Below, in pieces: positions 16,067 through 24,807 of a stretch of 64,000 bases of DNA. The notes below the pieces were generated by a model. It did no database searches and was not told the DNA's origin. It was given only the letters and a program-made list of their open reading frames with translations. A program made the position numbers and the translations under genes. This stretch comes from JBBROS01 sp965213845 (GTDB lineage Bacteria; Pseudomonadota; Alphaproteobacteria; Acetobacterales; Acetobacteraceae). The number at the start of each line of letters is the position of its first letter. Positions within the stretch are counted from its first letter, which is position 1. The DNA lies in assembly GCA_965213845.1 (NCBI GenBank), contig CBDCAI010000003.1, positions 124,001 to 188,000 of the forward strand, read 5' to 3'.

Positions 16067-17725
16067 CTATCGGGCGGCTGAGCGTTGCAGGAGTGCCTGG
16101 TTGGGGGTGCAGGACCAGTTTGCGGCGTCGTTCATGTCGCCGGTGCCGCGGTAGGCGGCTTGTTCGGGGAAGCGGCAGAGCGGCATGGTGCGTTTCGGGG
16201 CGCCGGGGGCGGTTGCGGTTGCGATGATCGCGTCGGGGGCGATGTGGCGTTCGACCCAGTTCTCGAGGGCGGTGAGGGTGTCGAAGCTGTCGGGCCCGGG
16301 GCCGCCGCTGCAGTGGGCCATGCCGGGGACCATGAAGAGGCGGACGCTTTGCTGAGCTTTGGGGTAGCCGCCCTGTTGTTTGGCGAAGGCTTCGTAGAAG
16401 GCGGTGGTGCGGAAGGGCGAGATCCCAGGGTCCGAGAAGCCGTGGTACGTGATCATCTTGCGACCCTGCTGGATGAAGGGGCGCAGGCGGGCGGGGTCGT
16501 GGGTGACGCCCTCGGCATAGGCGGCGTCGACGGCGCGGATGGCGGCGGGGCCGGCGACCGCGCGGGTTGCGTCGACGTCGAAGTCCGTGATGGCCACGGC
16601 CGGGCCACGCTCGAGCCAATAGGCCATGGAGTCGCGCGTGTAGCTCCATCCGCTGGGGGGTGCCGTGGGGTCGGCGCCCCAGGGGGCGAGGGGTGCCTTG
16701 AAGTCGGGTGGGGTGGCGCCGACGGTCCAGGACTGGATGCCGCGGGGGCCCGAGATGTCGCTGGGGGACATGCCGGGATAGAGGGTGCGCCCGGTGCCGT
16801 CGCGGACGGGCGAGAGATACGTGCGCAGCGTCGCAGCCTGCGCGGCGGAGAGGCAGCCGCCCTGCCCGGCCGTCTTGCAGACCATGGTCTCGGGCTTCCA
16901 CGCACAGTGGGCCGGGTTCTGGATCATGCCGTCCTTCACGCCGTCGGCGGCGTCGCAGGCGTCGCGGATGGCGGCGTCGATGGCCGGCAGCAGGGTTGCG
17001 GGGATGTAGGCTTCCGGGGAGGAGAACTGGGCCTTCTGCACCGCAGCGCGGCCGAGCAGCGAGCGGTAGTCCATGGCGGGGGCGCCGGCGATGATGCCGT
17101 CGTAGTCCGTGGGGTAACGCTCGGCCTCCATCATGGCCATGCGTCCGCCGGTCGAGCAGCCGTCGAAGTAGGCGTGGGCGATGGGGGCCGCGTAGAAGGC
17201 TTCGGCAAGCTGCTTGCCCGCGACTGTGACCTGGTGGGCGGCGCGGTGGAAGAAGTCGGTGGCCCTGGCCTGGTCGCGCTTGCCGGCGGCGTCGACGACC
17301 CAGCTGGCGTCGGTGTTGCGGCCCTGATGGCCGGTGTCGGTGATGGCGGTGGCGTAGCCCTTGCCGAGGGCGGCGGCGCGGTCGACGGCGTTGGCCGACG
17401 GGATGAAGCTGCCGCCGTTGCCGCCGACGCCCATGAAGAGGAAGCGGTTCTGCCAAGCGGCGGGGAGTTGCAGCTGGAAGCCGGCCCGGCCCTCGGGCGC
17501 GCCGCTGCCACGGGTGGTGAGCGCGCCGTCGACCAGGCAGTGCTCCGGCACGCCATCCTTCGCCGGCATGGGGTGGGCGGACTGGACCGTGACGTCCGGG
17601 ACGTGCAGCGCGGTCAGCGCCTCGACGGTGCAGGCGGTCGTCGCCGCCTGGGCGGTGGCGGTGGCGACGACGGTGGCGACGAGTGCGGCGCCTGTCAGCA
17701 ACGCAAGCCTGGTGGTGGATTGCAT
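16067..17725 (-). CDS. Tannase/feruloyl esterase family protein, secreted
   Basis: 552 residues from an ATG at 17725, chosen because it begins a good signal peptide (LALLTGAALVATVVATATAQA, cut near residue 28). The alpha/beta-hydrolase core includes FMGVGGNGG (oxyanion region) and FDGCSTGGRMAMM, whose Ser is the nucleophile (GCSTGG is the tannase-family form). Toward the C-terminus are an Asp-rich stretch, YHGFSDPGISPF and VPGMAHCSGGPG with the catalytic His. Several Cys fit the disulfide pattern of PF07519. It would release gallic, ferulic or similar aromatic acids outside the cytoplasm, which agrees with the aromatic-catabolism genes nearby; the substrate is not proven. It is convergent to the surface-protein gene. 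Confidence 0.85.
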   Translation of the reverse strand: MQSTTRLALLTGAALVATVVATATAQAATTACTVEALTALHVPDVTVQSAHPMPAKDGVPEHCLVDGALTTRGSGAPEGRAGFQLQLPAAWQNRFLFMGVGGNGGSFIPSANAVDRAAALGKGYATAITDTGHQGRNTDASWVVDAAGKRDQARATDFFHRAAHQVTVAGKQLAEAFYAAPIAHAYFDGCSTGGRMAMMEAERYPTDYDGIIAGAPAMDYRSLLGRAAVQKAQFSSPEAYIPATLLPAIDAAIRDACDAADGVKDGMIQNPAHCAWKPETMVCKTAGQGGCLSAAQAATLRTYLSPVRDGTGRTLYPGMSPSDISGPRGIQSWTVGATPPDFKAPLAPWGADPTAPPSGWSYTRDSMAYWLERGPAVAITDFDVDATRAVAGPAAIRAVDAAYAEGVTHDPARLRPFIQQGRKMITYHGFSDPGISPFRTTAFYEAFAKQQGGYPKAQQSVRLFMVPGMAHCSGGPGPDSFDTLTALENWVERHIAPDAIIATATAPGAPKRTMPLCRFPEQAAYRGTGDMNDAANWSCTPNQALLQRSAAR

Positions 17726-17940
17726 GATGATTTCCGGTCTACCTGCTGCGTGGCCGCAGTTTCGGATCGGCGCCGAGTCTTTGCCATCCGGAGACGGCGC
17801 TTTCACCTTTCTGCCTTTGGCGATCTTCATGTTGATGATGGCTGCGCCGATCACGTCGTAGGGGCACGTCGCGCCCTGGGATCCCTCAGGCATGTTTGCT
17901 CCAATTGCACCTTGGCAGCAGTCATAGCACTCCTGCGCCG

Positions 17941-18240
17941 ATGGAGAATACGATGGCGATACTTGCGGCAAATGACCAGCAAAAGGCGCGAGAACTTGAC
18001 TTGGCCTTGAACGTGACCTCCAGCGCGCTCTGCGGACCAACATCGATCGACATTCTAGCGGGAAGACCCAGCCGGCACTGTTGTCGTGATCGAGCTTAAG
18101 GCCGGAATTGCAGAGCGAGATGCGCTTGGCCAAATCCTTCCATCCGCGGGCGATATCGGCGAAGTCTCCTTAAAGGTACGAGGCATTGGTGTCGCGGGTG
18201 GCTTCGCGCCGAGAGCAATTTCTGCTGCCCGAGATTTCGA
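17941..18240 (+). pseudogene. Remnant of a NucS-like (DUF91) endonuclease gene
   Basis: The + strand reads MAILAANDQQKARELDLAL ... SIDILAGRPS in one frame. After a shift near 18,075 it reads TVVIELKAGIAERDALGQIL ... VRGIGVAGGFAPRAISAAR. IDxLA followed by VVIELKAG and ALGQIL with VRGI(L)VAG-F-PRAISAAR is the nuclease core of the NucS/DUF91 family (the ELKAG box holds catalytic Glu and Lys). The N-terminal domain is missing, the frame is broken, and the end runs into the stop of the aminopeptidase gene. The rest of 17726-17940 shows no gene. This is a decayed gene, probably left by a past insertion. Confidence 0.6.
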
Positions 18241-19665
18241 TCAAAGCGGGGTTTCGAAGCGGTCCTGGACGAGGCGGTCGAGGAGGCGGGCGCCCCAGCC
18301 GGTGGGGCCGGCGGGGTGGCGGGGGGCGGCTTTCTCGTGGCTCTCGACGCCGGCGATGTCGAGGTGGGCCCAGGGGGTGTCGCCGACGAAGCCGCGCAGG
18401 AAGAGGGCGGCGTGGCAGGCGTCGGGCTGGAGGCGGCCTTCGCTGCATTGGCGGGTGTCGGCGATGTCGCTGAGCAGGGCGTCGCGGTAGGCTTCGGAGA
18501 GGGGCATGCGCCAGGCGCGTTCGTCGACGGCGGCGCCGGCGGAGGCGATGTGGGCGGCAAGGACGTCGTCGGTGGCGAAGAGGCCGGCGCGGTCGTGGCC
18601 GAGGGCGGTGACGATGCTGCCGGTGAGGGTTGCGAGGTCGATGACGGCCTGGGGGCGGAGGGTCGTCGTGGCCCAATGGAGGGCGTCGGCGAGGACCAGG
18701 CGGCCCTCGGCGTCGGTGTCGACGATCTCGACGGTGGAGCCGCCGTGGAGGGTGAGGACGTCGCCGGGTCGGTAGCTTTCGGCGCCGATGGCGTTCTCGG
18801 CGAGGGGGAGGACGGCGATGGCGGGGGCCGGGGAGCGTCGGAGTGCGAGGGCGAGGATCGCGCCGGCGCAAGCGGCGGCGCCGGCCATGTCGGCGCGCAT
18901 GTCCCACAGGCCTTGGGCCGGCTTGATGCAGAGTCCTCCGGTGTCGAAGGTGATGCCTTTGCCGACGAAGACGACGGGATCGGATGGCAGGCTTCCGGGC
19001 CAGCGGAGGATGGCGAGGCAAGGGGGGTTGGCGCTGGCGCGGCCGACGGCGTCGATGCCGCCGAAGCCTTCGGCGCGGAGGCGGGGGGCGTCGATGATCT
19101 CGAGGGTGACGCCGTGCGGCAGGAGATCGCGAAGGCGTTCGGCGAAGTGGGCGGGGGTGAGGGTGTTGCCGGGCTCGACGACGAGGTCGCGGGCGAAGAG
19201 TGCGCCCTCGACGCCGGGTTCGAGGGCGGCCCAGGCGGCGCGGGCGGCATCGGGGTCGTCGACGAGGATGTCGAGGGTTTCGAGCCTGGCGCGCTCCGGG
19301 TCCGGTCGTTCGCGATCGGGCCGGGTGAGGAACCGACGGAACGTCCAGGCGCGGAGGACTGCGCCGGCGGCGAGGTGGGCGGCGTGGAGGGACGGGAGGC
19401 CGCGGGCGTCGATGGCCAGGTGGGGGATGGTGGCGAGGCGGGCGACGGCGTGGGCGGCGGCGGCCTCGAGGGCTGGGCCCGTGGAGTCGGGTGCGGTTCG
19501 GATGAGGAGAAGGCGGCGCTTGCGGGTGAGGATTTCCGCGCAGTCGAGGGGGTGGTCGCCGAAGCCCGCGCGGGCGGCGCGGTTGGGCTTCGGCGGCGGG
19601 GTGCCGCAGGGGACGGGGACGATGCGGACGGGGGCGGTGCTGGTGCGGGCGAAGCGGGGGGTCAC
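18241..19665 (-). CDS. M17 leucyl aminopeptidase, second copy
   Basis: 474 residues from a GTG at 19665 that overlaps the stop of the preceding aminopeptidase gene (GTGA). The catalytic half is complete: VGKGITFDTGGLCIKPA, MRADMAGAAA and DTDAEGRLVLADALHWA give the two-metal ligands (Lys, Asp, Asp, Asp, Glu) and Arg, and NAIGAESYRPGD follows the family. The N-terminal half (FGDHPLDCAEILTRKRRLLL onward) is more divergent than in the first copy. It removes N-terminal amino acids from peptides in the cytoplasm; other specificity is possible. Coupling to the first copy suggests a hetero-oligomer or division of substrates. Confidence 0.88.
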   Translation of the reverse strand: MTPRFARTSTAPVRIVPVPCGTPPPKPNRAARAGFGDHPLDCAEILTRKRRLLLIRTAPDSTGPALEAAAAHAVARLATIPHLAIDARGLPSLHAAHLAAGAVLRAWTFRRFLTRPDRERPDPERARLETLDILVDDPDAARAAWAALEPGVEGALFARDLVVEPGNTLTPAHFAERLRDLLPHGVTLEIIDAPRLRAEGFGGIDAVGRASANPPCLAILRWPGSLPSDPVVFVGKGITFDTGGLCIKPAQGLWDMRADMAGAAACAGAILALALRRSPAPAIAVLPLAENAIGAESYRPGDVLTLHGGSTVEIVDTDAEGRLVLADALHWATTTLRPQAVIDLATLTGSIVTALGHDRAGLFATDDVLAAHIASAGAAVDERAWRMPLSEAYRDALLSDIADTRQCSEGRLQPDACHAALFLRGFVGDTPWAHLDIAGVESHEKAAPRHPAGPTGWGARLLDRLVQDRFETPL

Positions 19666-21149
19666 GGCTGCTCGTAGTGGGTGGCGACGAGGGTATCGAG
19701 CAGGCGCAGGCCGTAGGCGGTGGCGCCCTTGGGAACGGTGGCGGTGTCCTTCGTGCTCCATGCGGTGCCGGCGATGTCGAGGTGGGCCCACGGGCCGCGG
19801 ACGAAGCGCTGGACGAACTGCGCGCCGATGATCGCGCCGCCCGGGCGGCCGCCGATGTTCTTCATGTCGGCGATGTCGCTGCGGATGAGCTTGTCGTAGG
19901 CCTCGGCGAGGGGCATGCGCCACAGGGCCTCGCCGCTCGCCTGCCCGGCGGCCAGCAGGCGGGTGGCGAGGGTGTCGTCGTTGGAGAACAGCCCGGCGAA
20001 CTCGTGGCCCAGAGCGACGATGACGGCGCCGGTCAGGGTGGCGAGGTCGACGGTGGCGGTGGGCTCGAAGCGGTCCTGGGCGTACCAGATGACGTCGGCG
20101 AGGACGAGGCGGCCCTCGGCGTCGGTGTTCAGGACCTCGATGGTCTGGCCGGAGAGGCTGCGGACGACGTCGCCGGGGCGCATGGCGGTGCCGCTGGGCA
20201 TGTTCTCGGTAAGGCCGACGAGTCCGACGACGTTGGCGCGGGCGCGGCGGCCGGCAAGGGCTGCCATGAGGCCGACGACGGCGCCGGCACCGGCCATGTC
20301 CCACTTCATGTCGCCCATGCCGGCGGCAGGCTTGATGCTGATGCCGCCGGTGTCGAAGGTGACGCCCTTGCCGACCACGCAGAGGGGTTTCTCGCCCGGG
20401 GTGCCGCCGTTCCATTGCATGACGACGACGCGGGCCTCGAGCACGCTGCCCTGTGCCACGGCGAGGAGTGCGCCGAAGCCTTTGGCGGCGAGCTCGGCCG
20501 GCTCCAGGATCTCGACCTCGAGGCCGAGCTCGCGGAGCGGGAGGCAGCGCTGGGCCATCTCGGCGGGGGTGAGGACGTTGGGGGGTTCGGTGATAAGGTC
20601 GCGGGCGAGTGCGGTGGCGCGGGCGATGGCCAGGGGACCGCTCCATTGGGCGCGGGCGGCGTCGGGGTCGTCGGTGAGGATGGTGAGGGTGGCGAGACGG
20701 GGTTTGGTGTCGGCGTCCCTGGTCCGATAGAGGTCGAAACGGTAGCTGCGGAGCATCGCGCCCAGGGCGGCGTGGGTGGCGTGGTCGGGGGGCATGCCGT
20801 CGGCGGCGAGGGTGGCCTCGGGGTCGCGGGAGAGGGCTGCGGCGGCGACCCCGCCGGCTTCCTCCATGCCGCGGGGGGTGTGGTCCTCGGGTTTGCCGAC
20901 GCCGACGAGGACGACGCGGCGAAGGCCTGCGCCGGGGGCGAGGACGATGCAGGTCTGGCCCTTGCGGGCCTTGAACTCGGCGGCGTCGATGGCGCGGGTC
21001 AGGGCGCCGTCGCAGGCGGCGTCGAACCTGGCGGCGAGTCCGGCGAGGGGCTGGCCCTCGATGCACAGCAGGGCGAGCGCCCCCGTTGAGAAGGACTCGG
21101 GCAGGGACGCGTCCCGCGCCGGGGCGGGCGCGAACTCGATGTCGATCAT
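19662..21149 (-). CDS. pepA: M17 leucyl aminopeptidase
   Basis: 495 residues, the family's usual length. The N-terminal macro-like domain runs to about residue 160. The catalytic domain shows VGKGVTFDTGGISIKPA, MKWDMAGAGAV, NTDAEGRLVLADVIWYA and GRPGGAIIGAQF, with all metal ligands in place. It is a cytoplasmic, probably hexameric, manganese/zinc peptidase that trims peptides. The ATG at 21149 lies in a 163-bp gap shared with the divergent cysQ gene. The second copy follows with a 4-bp overlap. Confidence 0.93.
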   Translation of the reverse strand: MIDIEFAPAPARDASLPESFSTGALALLCIEGQPLAGLAARFDAACDGALTRAIDAAEFKARKGQTCIVLAPGAGLRRVVLVGVGKPEDHTPRGMEEAGGVAAAALSRDPEATLAADGMPPDHATHAALGAMLRSYRFDLYRTRDADTKPRLATLTILTDDPDAARAQWSGPLAIARATALARDLITEPPNVLTPAEMAQRCLPLRELGLEVEILEPAELAAKGFGALLAVAQGSVLEARVVVMQWNGGTPGEKPLCVVGKGVTFDTGGISIKPAAGMGDMKWDMAGAGAVVGLMAALAGRRARANVVGLVGLTENMPSGTAMRPGDVVRSLSGQTIEVLNTDAEGRLVLADVIWYAQDRFEPTATVDLATLTGAVIVALGHEFAGLFSNDDTLATRLLAAGQASGEALWRMPLAEAYDKLIRSDIADMKNIGGRPGGAIIGAQFVQRFVRGPWAHLDIAGTAWSTKDTATVPKGATAYGLRLLDTLVATHYEQP

Positions 21150-21312
21150 TCAGGGTCTTTCAAGGTCGATGTCTCAAGGGTCGTTCACAGTAGCAGCGAC
21201 GGCGGGCGGGACCAACTTCGGGCCGCGCGGGATCGGGGCGAGCGGTCGAAAGCGCGGCGGCACGGTATGGACGCGGGTTGGCGTTTGGGCCGTGCGTCGT
21301 TACACCGGAGGG

Positions 21313-22092
21313 ATGGACGATGCCGCGCTGCTGACCCTGGCTGCCGACCTTGCCCGCCGGGCGGGGGCGCTGATCCTCGCGATCCGGGCGCGGGGGTTCG
21401 AGACGTTGCGGAAGAAGGACGCGAGCCCGGTGACGGAGGCGGACCATGCGGCGGAGGTGCTGATCCTGGAGGGGCTGCGCGGGGGCGCGCCGCACATCCC
21501 GGTCATCGCGGAGGAGGAGATCGAGGCGGGGCACGTGCATGCGACGGGGCGGGAGTATTGGCTGGTGGACCCGCTGGACGGGACGCGGGAGTTCGCGGCG
21601 CTGCGGGACGAGTTCACGGTGAACATCGGCCTGGTGCGGGACGGGCGTCCGGTGCTGGGGGTGGTGGGGGTGCCGGCGTATGGGGAGATGTTCGGCGGGA
21701 TGCTGGGGACCGCGCCCGGGGGGCAGCGGCGGGCGTGGAAGCGGACGGTGTCGGGCGAGCAGGCGATCCGGTGCCGGACGCCGCCGGCCGAAGGGCTGCA
21801 TGTGCTGGCGAGCCGGCATTACGCGGCCGACACGCGGCTGGACGCGTTCCTGGACGGACGCCTCGTGTCGAAGGTGACGAACATGGGGTCGGCGTTGAAG
21901 ATCGTGCGGGTGGCGGAGGGGGCCGGGGACCTGTATCCGCGGTTCGGGCGGACGATGGAATGGGACACGGCGGCCCCGCAGGCGGTGCTGGAGGCGGCCG
22001 GGGGGCGGCTTTGCACGATGGACGGGACCCCCCTGCCCTACGGCAAGCCCGGTTGGGAGAACCCGCCCTTCGTGTGCACCGGCGCGCCGTGA
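21313..22092 (+). CDS. cysQ: 3'(2'),5'-bisphosphate nucleotidase (inositol-phosphatase fold)
   Basis: 259 residues from an ATG at 21313, with CGGAGG directly in front. It is Mg-dependent: KKDASPVTEADHAAE, VIAEEEIE, DPLDGTREF and the C-terminal MEWDTAAPQAVLEAAGG supply the three metal-binding blocks. Tyr-Trp-Leu before DPLDGTREF and the ending fit CysQ better than SuhB. It hydrolyses pAp, the by-product of sulfate activation. Its TGA overlaps the GTG of the Sua5 gene, beginning a three-gene chain with that gene and the GtrA gene. Confidence 0.88.
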   Translation: MDDAALLTLAADLARRAGALILAIRARGFETLRKKDASPVTEADHAAEVLILEGLRGGAPHIPVIAEEEIEAGHVHATGREYWLVDPLDGTREFAALRDEFTVNIGLVRDGRPVLGVVGVPAYGEMFGGMLGTAPGGQRRAWKRTVSGEQAIRCRTPPAEGLHVLASRHYAADTRLDAFLDGRLVSKVTNMGSALKIVRVAEGAGDLYPRFGRTMEWDTAAPQAVLEAAGGRLCTMDGTPLPYGKPGWENPPFVCTGAP

Positions 22093-23081
22093 CGCTTCGG
22101 CTGCAGGCGGACGCGGCGGGCGTGGCTGCGGCGGCGCGGCTGTTGCGGGAGGGGGAGCTGGTCGCGTTCGGGACGGAGACGGTCTACGGGCTGGGGGCCG
22201 ATGCGACGCGGCCGGCAGCGGTGGCGCGGGTGTTCGACGCGAAGGGGCGGCCGCATTTCAACCCGTTGATCTGCCACTACCCGGACACGGCGGCGGCATT
22301 CGCGCAGGTGGTGGCGAACGAGGCGGCGCTGCAGCTGGCGGAGGCGTTCTGGCCGGGGCCGCTGACGATGGTGCTGGCCCGGCGGGTGACCTGCCCGGTG
22401 GCGCTGCTGGCCGGGGCGGGGCTGGACACGCTGGCGGTGCGGGTGCCGGCGCATGCGGAGGCGCAAGCGCTGTTGCAGGCGGTGGGGCGGCCGGTGGCTG
22501 CGCCCTCGGCCAACCGGTCCGGCGAGGTGTCGCCGACCACGGCGGCGCACGTGCTGGCGGGGCTCGATGGGCGGATCGCGGCGGTGCTGGACAGCGGGCC
22601 ATGCCGCGTCGGGCTGGAGAGCACGGTGATCGACCTGGCGGCGGGCGCGCCGTGCGTGCTGCGGCCGGGCGGGGTGGCGGTGGAGGCGATCGAGGCGGTG
22701 CTGGGGCCGGTGGGGCGCGGGATCACGCCGGGGGCGGCGGAGACGACGCGGACCTTGCGGTCGCCGGGGCTGCTGGTGTCGCATTATGCGCCGTCGTTGC
22801 CGGTGCGGCTGGCGTGCGGGGCGGTCGCGGGGGACGAGGGGTTGCTGGCCTTCGGGCCGATGGAGGGCGCGGGGGCGGGGGCGACGTATCAGCTGAGCGC
22901 CAGGGGGGACCTGGTGGAGGCGGCGTCGCGGCTGTTCGAGGGGCTGCGATGGCTGGATGCGGAGGGGGTGCGGCTGGGGTTGCGGGGGATCGGGGTCATG
23001 GCAGTGCCGCGGCACGGGCTGGGGCTGGCGATCAACGACCGGCTGGAGCGGGCCGCGGCGCCGCGGGGGGCCGGGGCATGA
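22089..23081 (+). CDS. L-threonylcarbamoyladenylate synthase, Sua5 type
   Basis: 330 residues from a GTG at 22089 (GTGA overlap with cysQ). The YrdC domain (residues 1-200) has FGTETVYGLGADAT, KGRPHFNPLICHY, FWPGPLTMVL, PSANRSGEVSPT and the GLESTVIDL block. A linker containing SPGLLVSHYAPSLPVRL leads into the additional Sua5 domain, which TsaC-type proteins lack. It makes threonylcarbamoyl-AMP from threonine, bicarbonate and ATP for the t6A37 modification of ANN-decoding tRNAs, normally essential. Context gives no further role. Confidence 0.92.
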   Translation: MTLRLQADAAGVAAAARLLREGELVAFGTETVYGLGADATRPAAVARVFDAKGRPHFNPLICHYPDTAAAFAQVVANEAALQLAEAFWPGPLTMVLARRVTCPVALLAGAGLDTLAVRVPAHAEAQALLQAVGRPVAAPSANRSGEVSPTTAAHVLAGLDGRIAAVLDSGPCRVGLESTVIDLAAGAPCVLRPGGVAVEAIEAVLGPVGRGITPGAAETTRTLRSPGLLVSHYAPSLPVRLACGAVAGDEGLLAFGPMEGAGAGATYQLSARGDLVEAASRLFEGLRWLDAEGVRLGLRGIGVMAVPRHGLGLAINDRLERAAAPRGAGA

Positions 23082-23482
23082 TGCTGACGCCGGAGCGGCG
23101 GGCGTTGGCGGCGAGCTTCCTGCGGTTCGGGACGGTGGGGGCGACGGGGTTCGTGGTGGACACGGCGGTGGTGTACGGGGTGCGGGGGCTGGTCGGGCTG
23201 TATGCGGCCGGGCTGGTGTCGTATTTCGTGGCGGCGACGTGGACGTGGGGGCTGAACCGGGTCTGGACGTTCGCGGGGCGGGGCAGCGGGCCGATGTGGC
23301 GGCAGTGGCTGCGGTTCCTGTTCGTGAACCTGTCCGGGCTGGTGCTGAACCGGGGGGCGTATTTCACGCTGATCACGTTCAGCCCGGTATGCCGGGACCA
23401 TCCGGTGCTGGCCGTCGCGGCGGGGGCCGTGGCGGGGATGTTCGCGAACTTCTTTGCGGTGACGCGGCTGGTGTTCCGGTAA
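23078..23482 (+). CDS. GtrA family membrane protein
   Basis: 134 residues; the first of two adjacent ATGs (23078, 23081) overlaps the Sua5 stop. Four membrane segments are visible (about residues 17-37, 42-62, 78-98 and 108-130), with the family signature FLRFGTVGATGFVVDTAV and the WGLNRVWTF motif after the second. GtrA proteins help move undecaprenyl-linked sugars across the inner membrane or modify surface polysaccharide. No glycosyltransferase partner is adjacent. It ends 21 bp before the convergent small membrane-protein gene. Confidence 0.85.
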   Translation: MMLTPERRALAASFLRFGTVGATGFVVDTAVVYGVRGLVGLYAAGLVSYFVAATWTWGLNRVWTFAGRGSGPMWRQWLRFLFVNLSGLVLNRGAYFTLITFSPVCRDHPVLAVAAGAVAGMFANFFAVTRLVFR

Positions 23483-23503
23483 GCGTGGCGGTACCGGCTG
23501 CGG

Positions 23504-23722
23504 TCAGAGGTCGGCGATGCGGATCCAGATGCCGATGGCGGCGGCGACGATCAGGGCGGCGATCCAGATGAGGGGGGTCAGGGTCGTGAACTCGGAGGCG
23601 ACGAGCAGGACGAGCACCAGGCAGCCTGCCGCGATGACGTAGCCGCCGACCAGCGAGGCGATGTTGCGCTGGACGGGGGCGGCGCCCGGCTTGGCTTTCA
23701 GGTCGCGGATGGTGATGGCCAT
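23504..23722 (-). CDS. Small two-helix membrane protein, unknown
   Basis: 72 residues. A basic N-terminus (MAITIRDLKAKPGAAPVQRN) is followed by two strongly hydrophobic segments (about residues 24-44 and 50-68). It begins 3 bp after the stop of the fatty-acid hydroxylase gene on the same strand, so the two are probably co-transcribed. I do not recognise a family. A helper of the upstream membrane enzyme is possible. Confidence 0.6.
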   Translation of the reverse strand: MAITIRDLKAKPGAAPVQRNIASLVGGYVIAAGCLVLVLLVASEFTTLTPLIWIAALIVAAAIGIWIRIADL

Positions 23723-23725
23723 GCG

Positions 23726-24466
23726 TCAGTCCCCGGCGCCGGCGGTATGGGTCGCGCTGGGGATGCGGCGGACGTGGCGGGTGTCGTAGCCGTTGAAGAT
23801 GTGGCCGAGCAGGCCGCGGTCGAGGTCGCTGGTGCCGAACAGCCAGTCGGCGAAGGGGTAGGTCAGGTTCATGTTGCGGTTCATCATGATCGCGGTGTCG
23901 TGGTGCGCGATGTGATGGCGGCGGATGGTGTTGACGAAGGGCAGGTGCCTGATGATGCGGTCGTCGCGGACGTGGCAGCACCAGTGGAAGAACTCGTAGT
24001 TCAAGTACATGCCCGCCGCGCTGGCGATCAGCAGCCACGCCGCGTTGGCGGAGCCGAGCGCCGACAGGGCCCATGCGCCGGCCGATGCCATGACCAGGAA
24101 GGCGATCAAGGCGTAGGGCGGGAAGAACACGATGCGGAAGTCGCGGGTGTCGTCGTGGAAGGGTTCGTGGTCGGTGAAGAACTGGTGGTGGGCGAGGGTG
24201 TGGCGCTTGTAGATGCCCATGAAGCCGGGGCGTGGGCGGTGCATCACCTGGGCATGCAGGAACCACTCGAACACGTTCGCCAGCAGGATGACCGCCGGCA
24301 CGACCATCCATTCGAGCAGGCTTGCGGCGTGGATGTGGCGGGCGGCATACCAGATGGTGGCGCCGCCGATGAGGTAGATGAGGGCGACATGGATCAGCCC
24401 ATCATAGGCGGGGGCGATCTGGGCACGGTATGCGGCGCGGAACGCCGCCTGGCGGGGACTCATCAT
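23726..24466 (-). CDS. Sterol desaturase / fatty acid hydroxylase superfamily protein
   Basis: 246 residues from the first of two ATGs (24466), chosen because AGGAG lies 6 bp upstream; an ATG 16 codons further upstream lies within the palindrome and lacks a ribosome site. It is a multi-pass membrane protein with the di-iron His boxes of PF04116: HAQVMH, HTLAHHQFFTDH, HWCCH and RRHHIAHHD. It hydroxylates or desaturates a membrane lipid, probably at the cytoplasmic face. The substrate (fatty acid, carotenoid or sterol/hopanoid-like lipid) cannot be told from sequence. Confidence 0.82.
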   Translation of the reverse strand: MMSPRQAAFRAAYRAQIAPAYDGLIHVALIYLIGGATIWYAARHIHAASLLEWMVVPAVILLANVFEWFLHAQVMHRPRPGFMGIYKRHTLAHHQFFTDHEPFHDDTRDFRIVFFPPYALIAFLVMASAGAWALSALGSANAAWLLIASAAGMYLNYEFFHWCCHVRDDRIIRHLPFVNTIRRHHIAHHDTAIMMNRNMNLTYPFADWLFGTSDLDRGLLGHIFNGYDTRHVRRIPSATHTAGAGD

Positions 24467-24495
24467 GGGCGACTCCTGGTCTGCATCGCTTACTA

Positions 24496-24514
24496 ACATA
24501 TCAGTCATATATGT
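24496..24514 (-). promoter_or_regulatory. A/T-rich palindrome before the fatty-acid hydroxylase gene
   Basis: ACATAT-n7-ATATGT, a perfect 6-bp inverted repeat in a region otherwise above 65 percent GC. On the minus strand TTGACA (24519-24514) abuts it, so it may be part of a promoter or operator for the hydroxylase gene. It overlaps the last base of the upstream stop codon. The role is inferred from position. Confidence 0.4.
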
Positions 24515-24807
24515 CAAGGGATGGCGGCCAGCTCGGCGGCCAGTTCCATCGAGGTCAGGCGCCAGGCGTTGTCGAGGCTGGTCACTACGCCGAGCATGAA
24601 CGGCTCGGCGAGCGCCATCGCGCGGGCGTCGTCGCCGAGGTGGTCGGCCAGCAACGCCAGGGCCAGCTGCTTCGGGCCAGGCCCCGCATAGCCCCATTCG
24701 AAGCCGGTCCGGTTGAATCGCGCAAGGTCTGTCCGGGGCGGCAGCGGGGCGCCATCCACCGTGACCAGGGCACCCGCCAGCCCGCGTTCTCCCTCATAGA
24801 CCCTCAT
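24514..24807 (-). CDS. DUF6166 family protein
   Basis: 97 residues; the ATG at 24807 overlaps the stop of the alcohol dehydrogenase remnant (ATGA). The segments MRVYEGER, LVTVDGAPLPPRTDL, TGFEWGYAGPGPKQLALALL and WRLTSMELAAEL match the small DUF6166 domain. Function is unknown. The gene looks intact although its upstream partner is broken, so it may now depend on a different promoter. Confidence 0.72.
   Translation of the reverse strand: MRVYEGERGLAGALVTVDGAPLPPRTDLARFNRTGFEWGYAGPGPKQLALALLADHLGDDARAMALAEPFMLGVVTSLDNAWRLTSMELAAELAAIP

Noticed and set aside
17896..18099. A separate 67-residue gene upstream of the tannase-family gene
   Set aside because: Its segment SIDILAG continues in another frame as VVIELKAG, so it belongs to a broken NucS-like gene.
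24481..24520. Possible dif (XerCD) site in the A/T-rich stretch before the hydroxylase gene
   Set aside because: The inverted repeat has a 7-base spacer and 6-base arms. The 11-6-11 layout and the conserved XerD arm of dif are absent.
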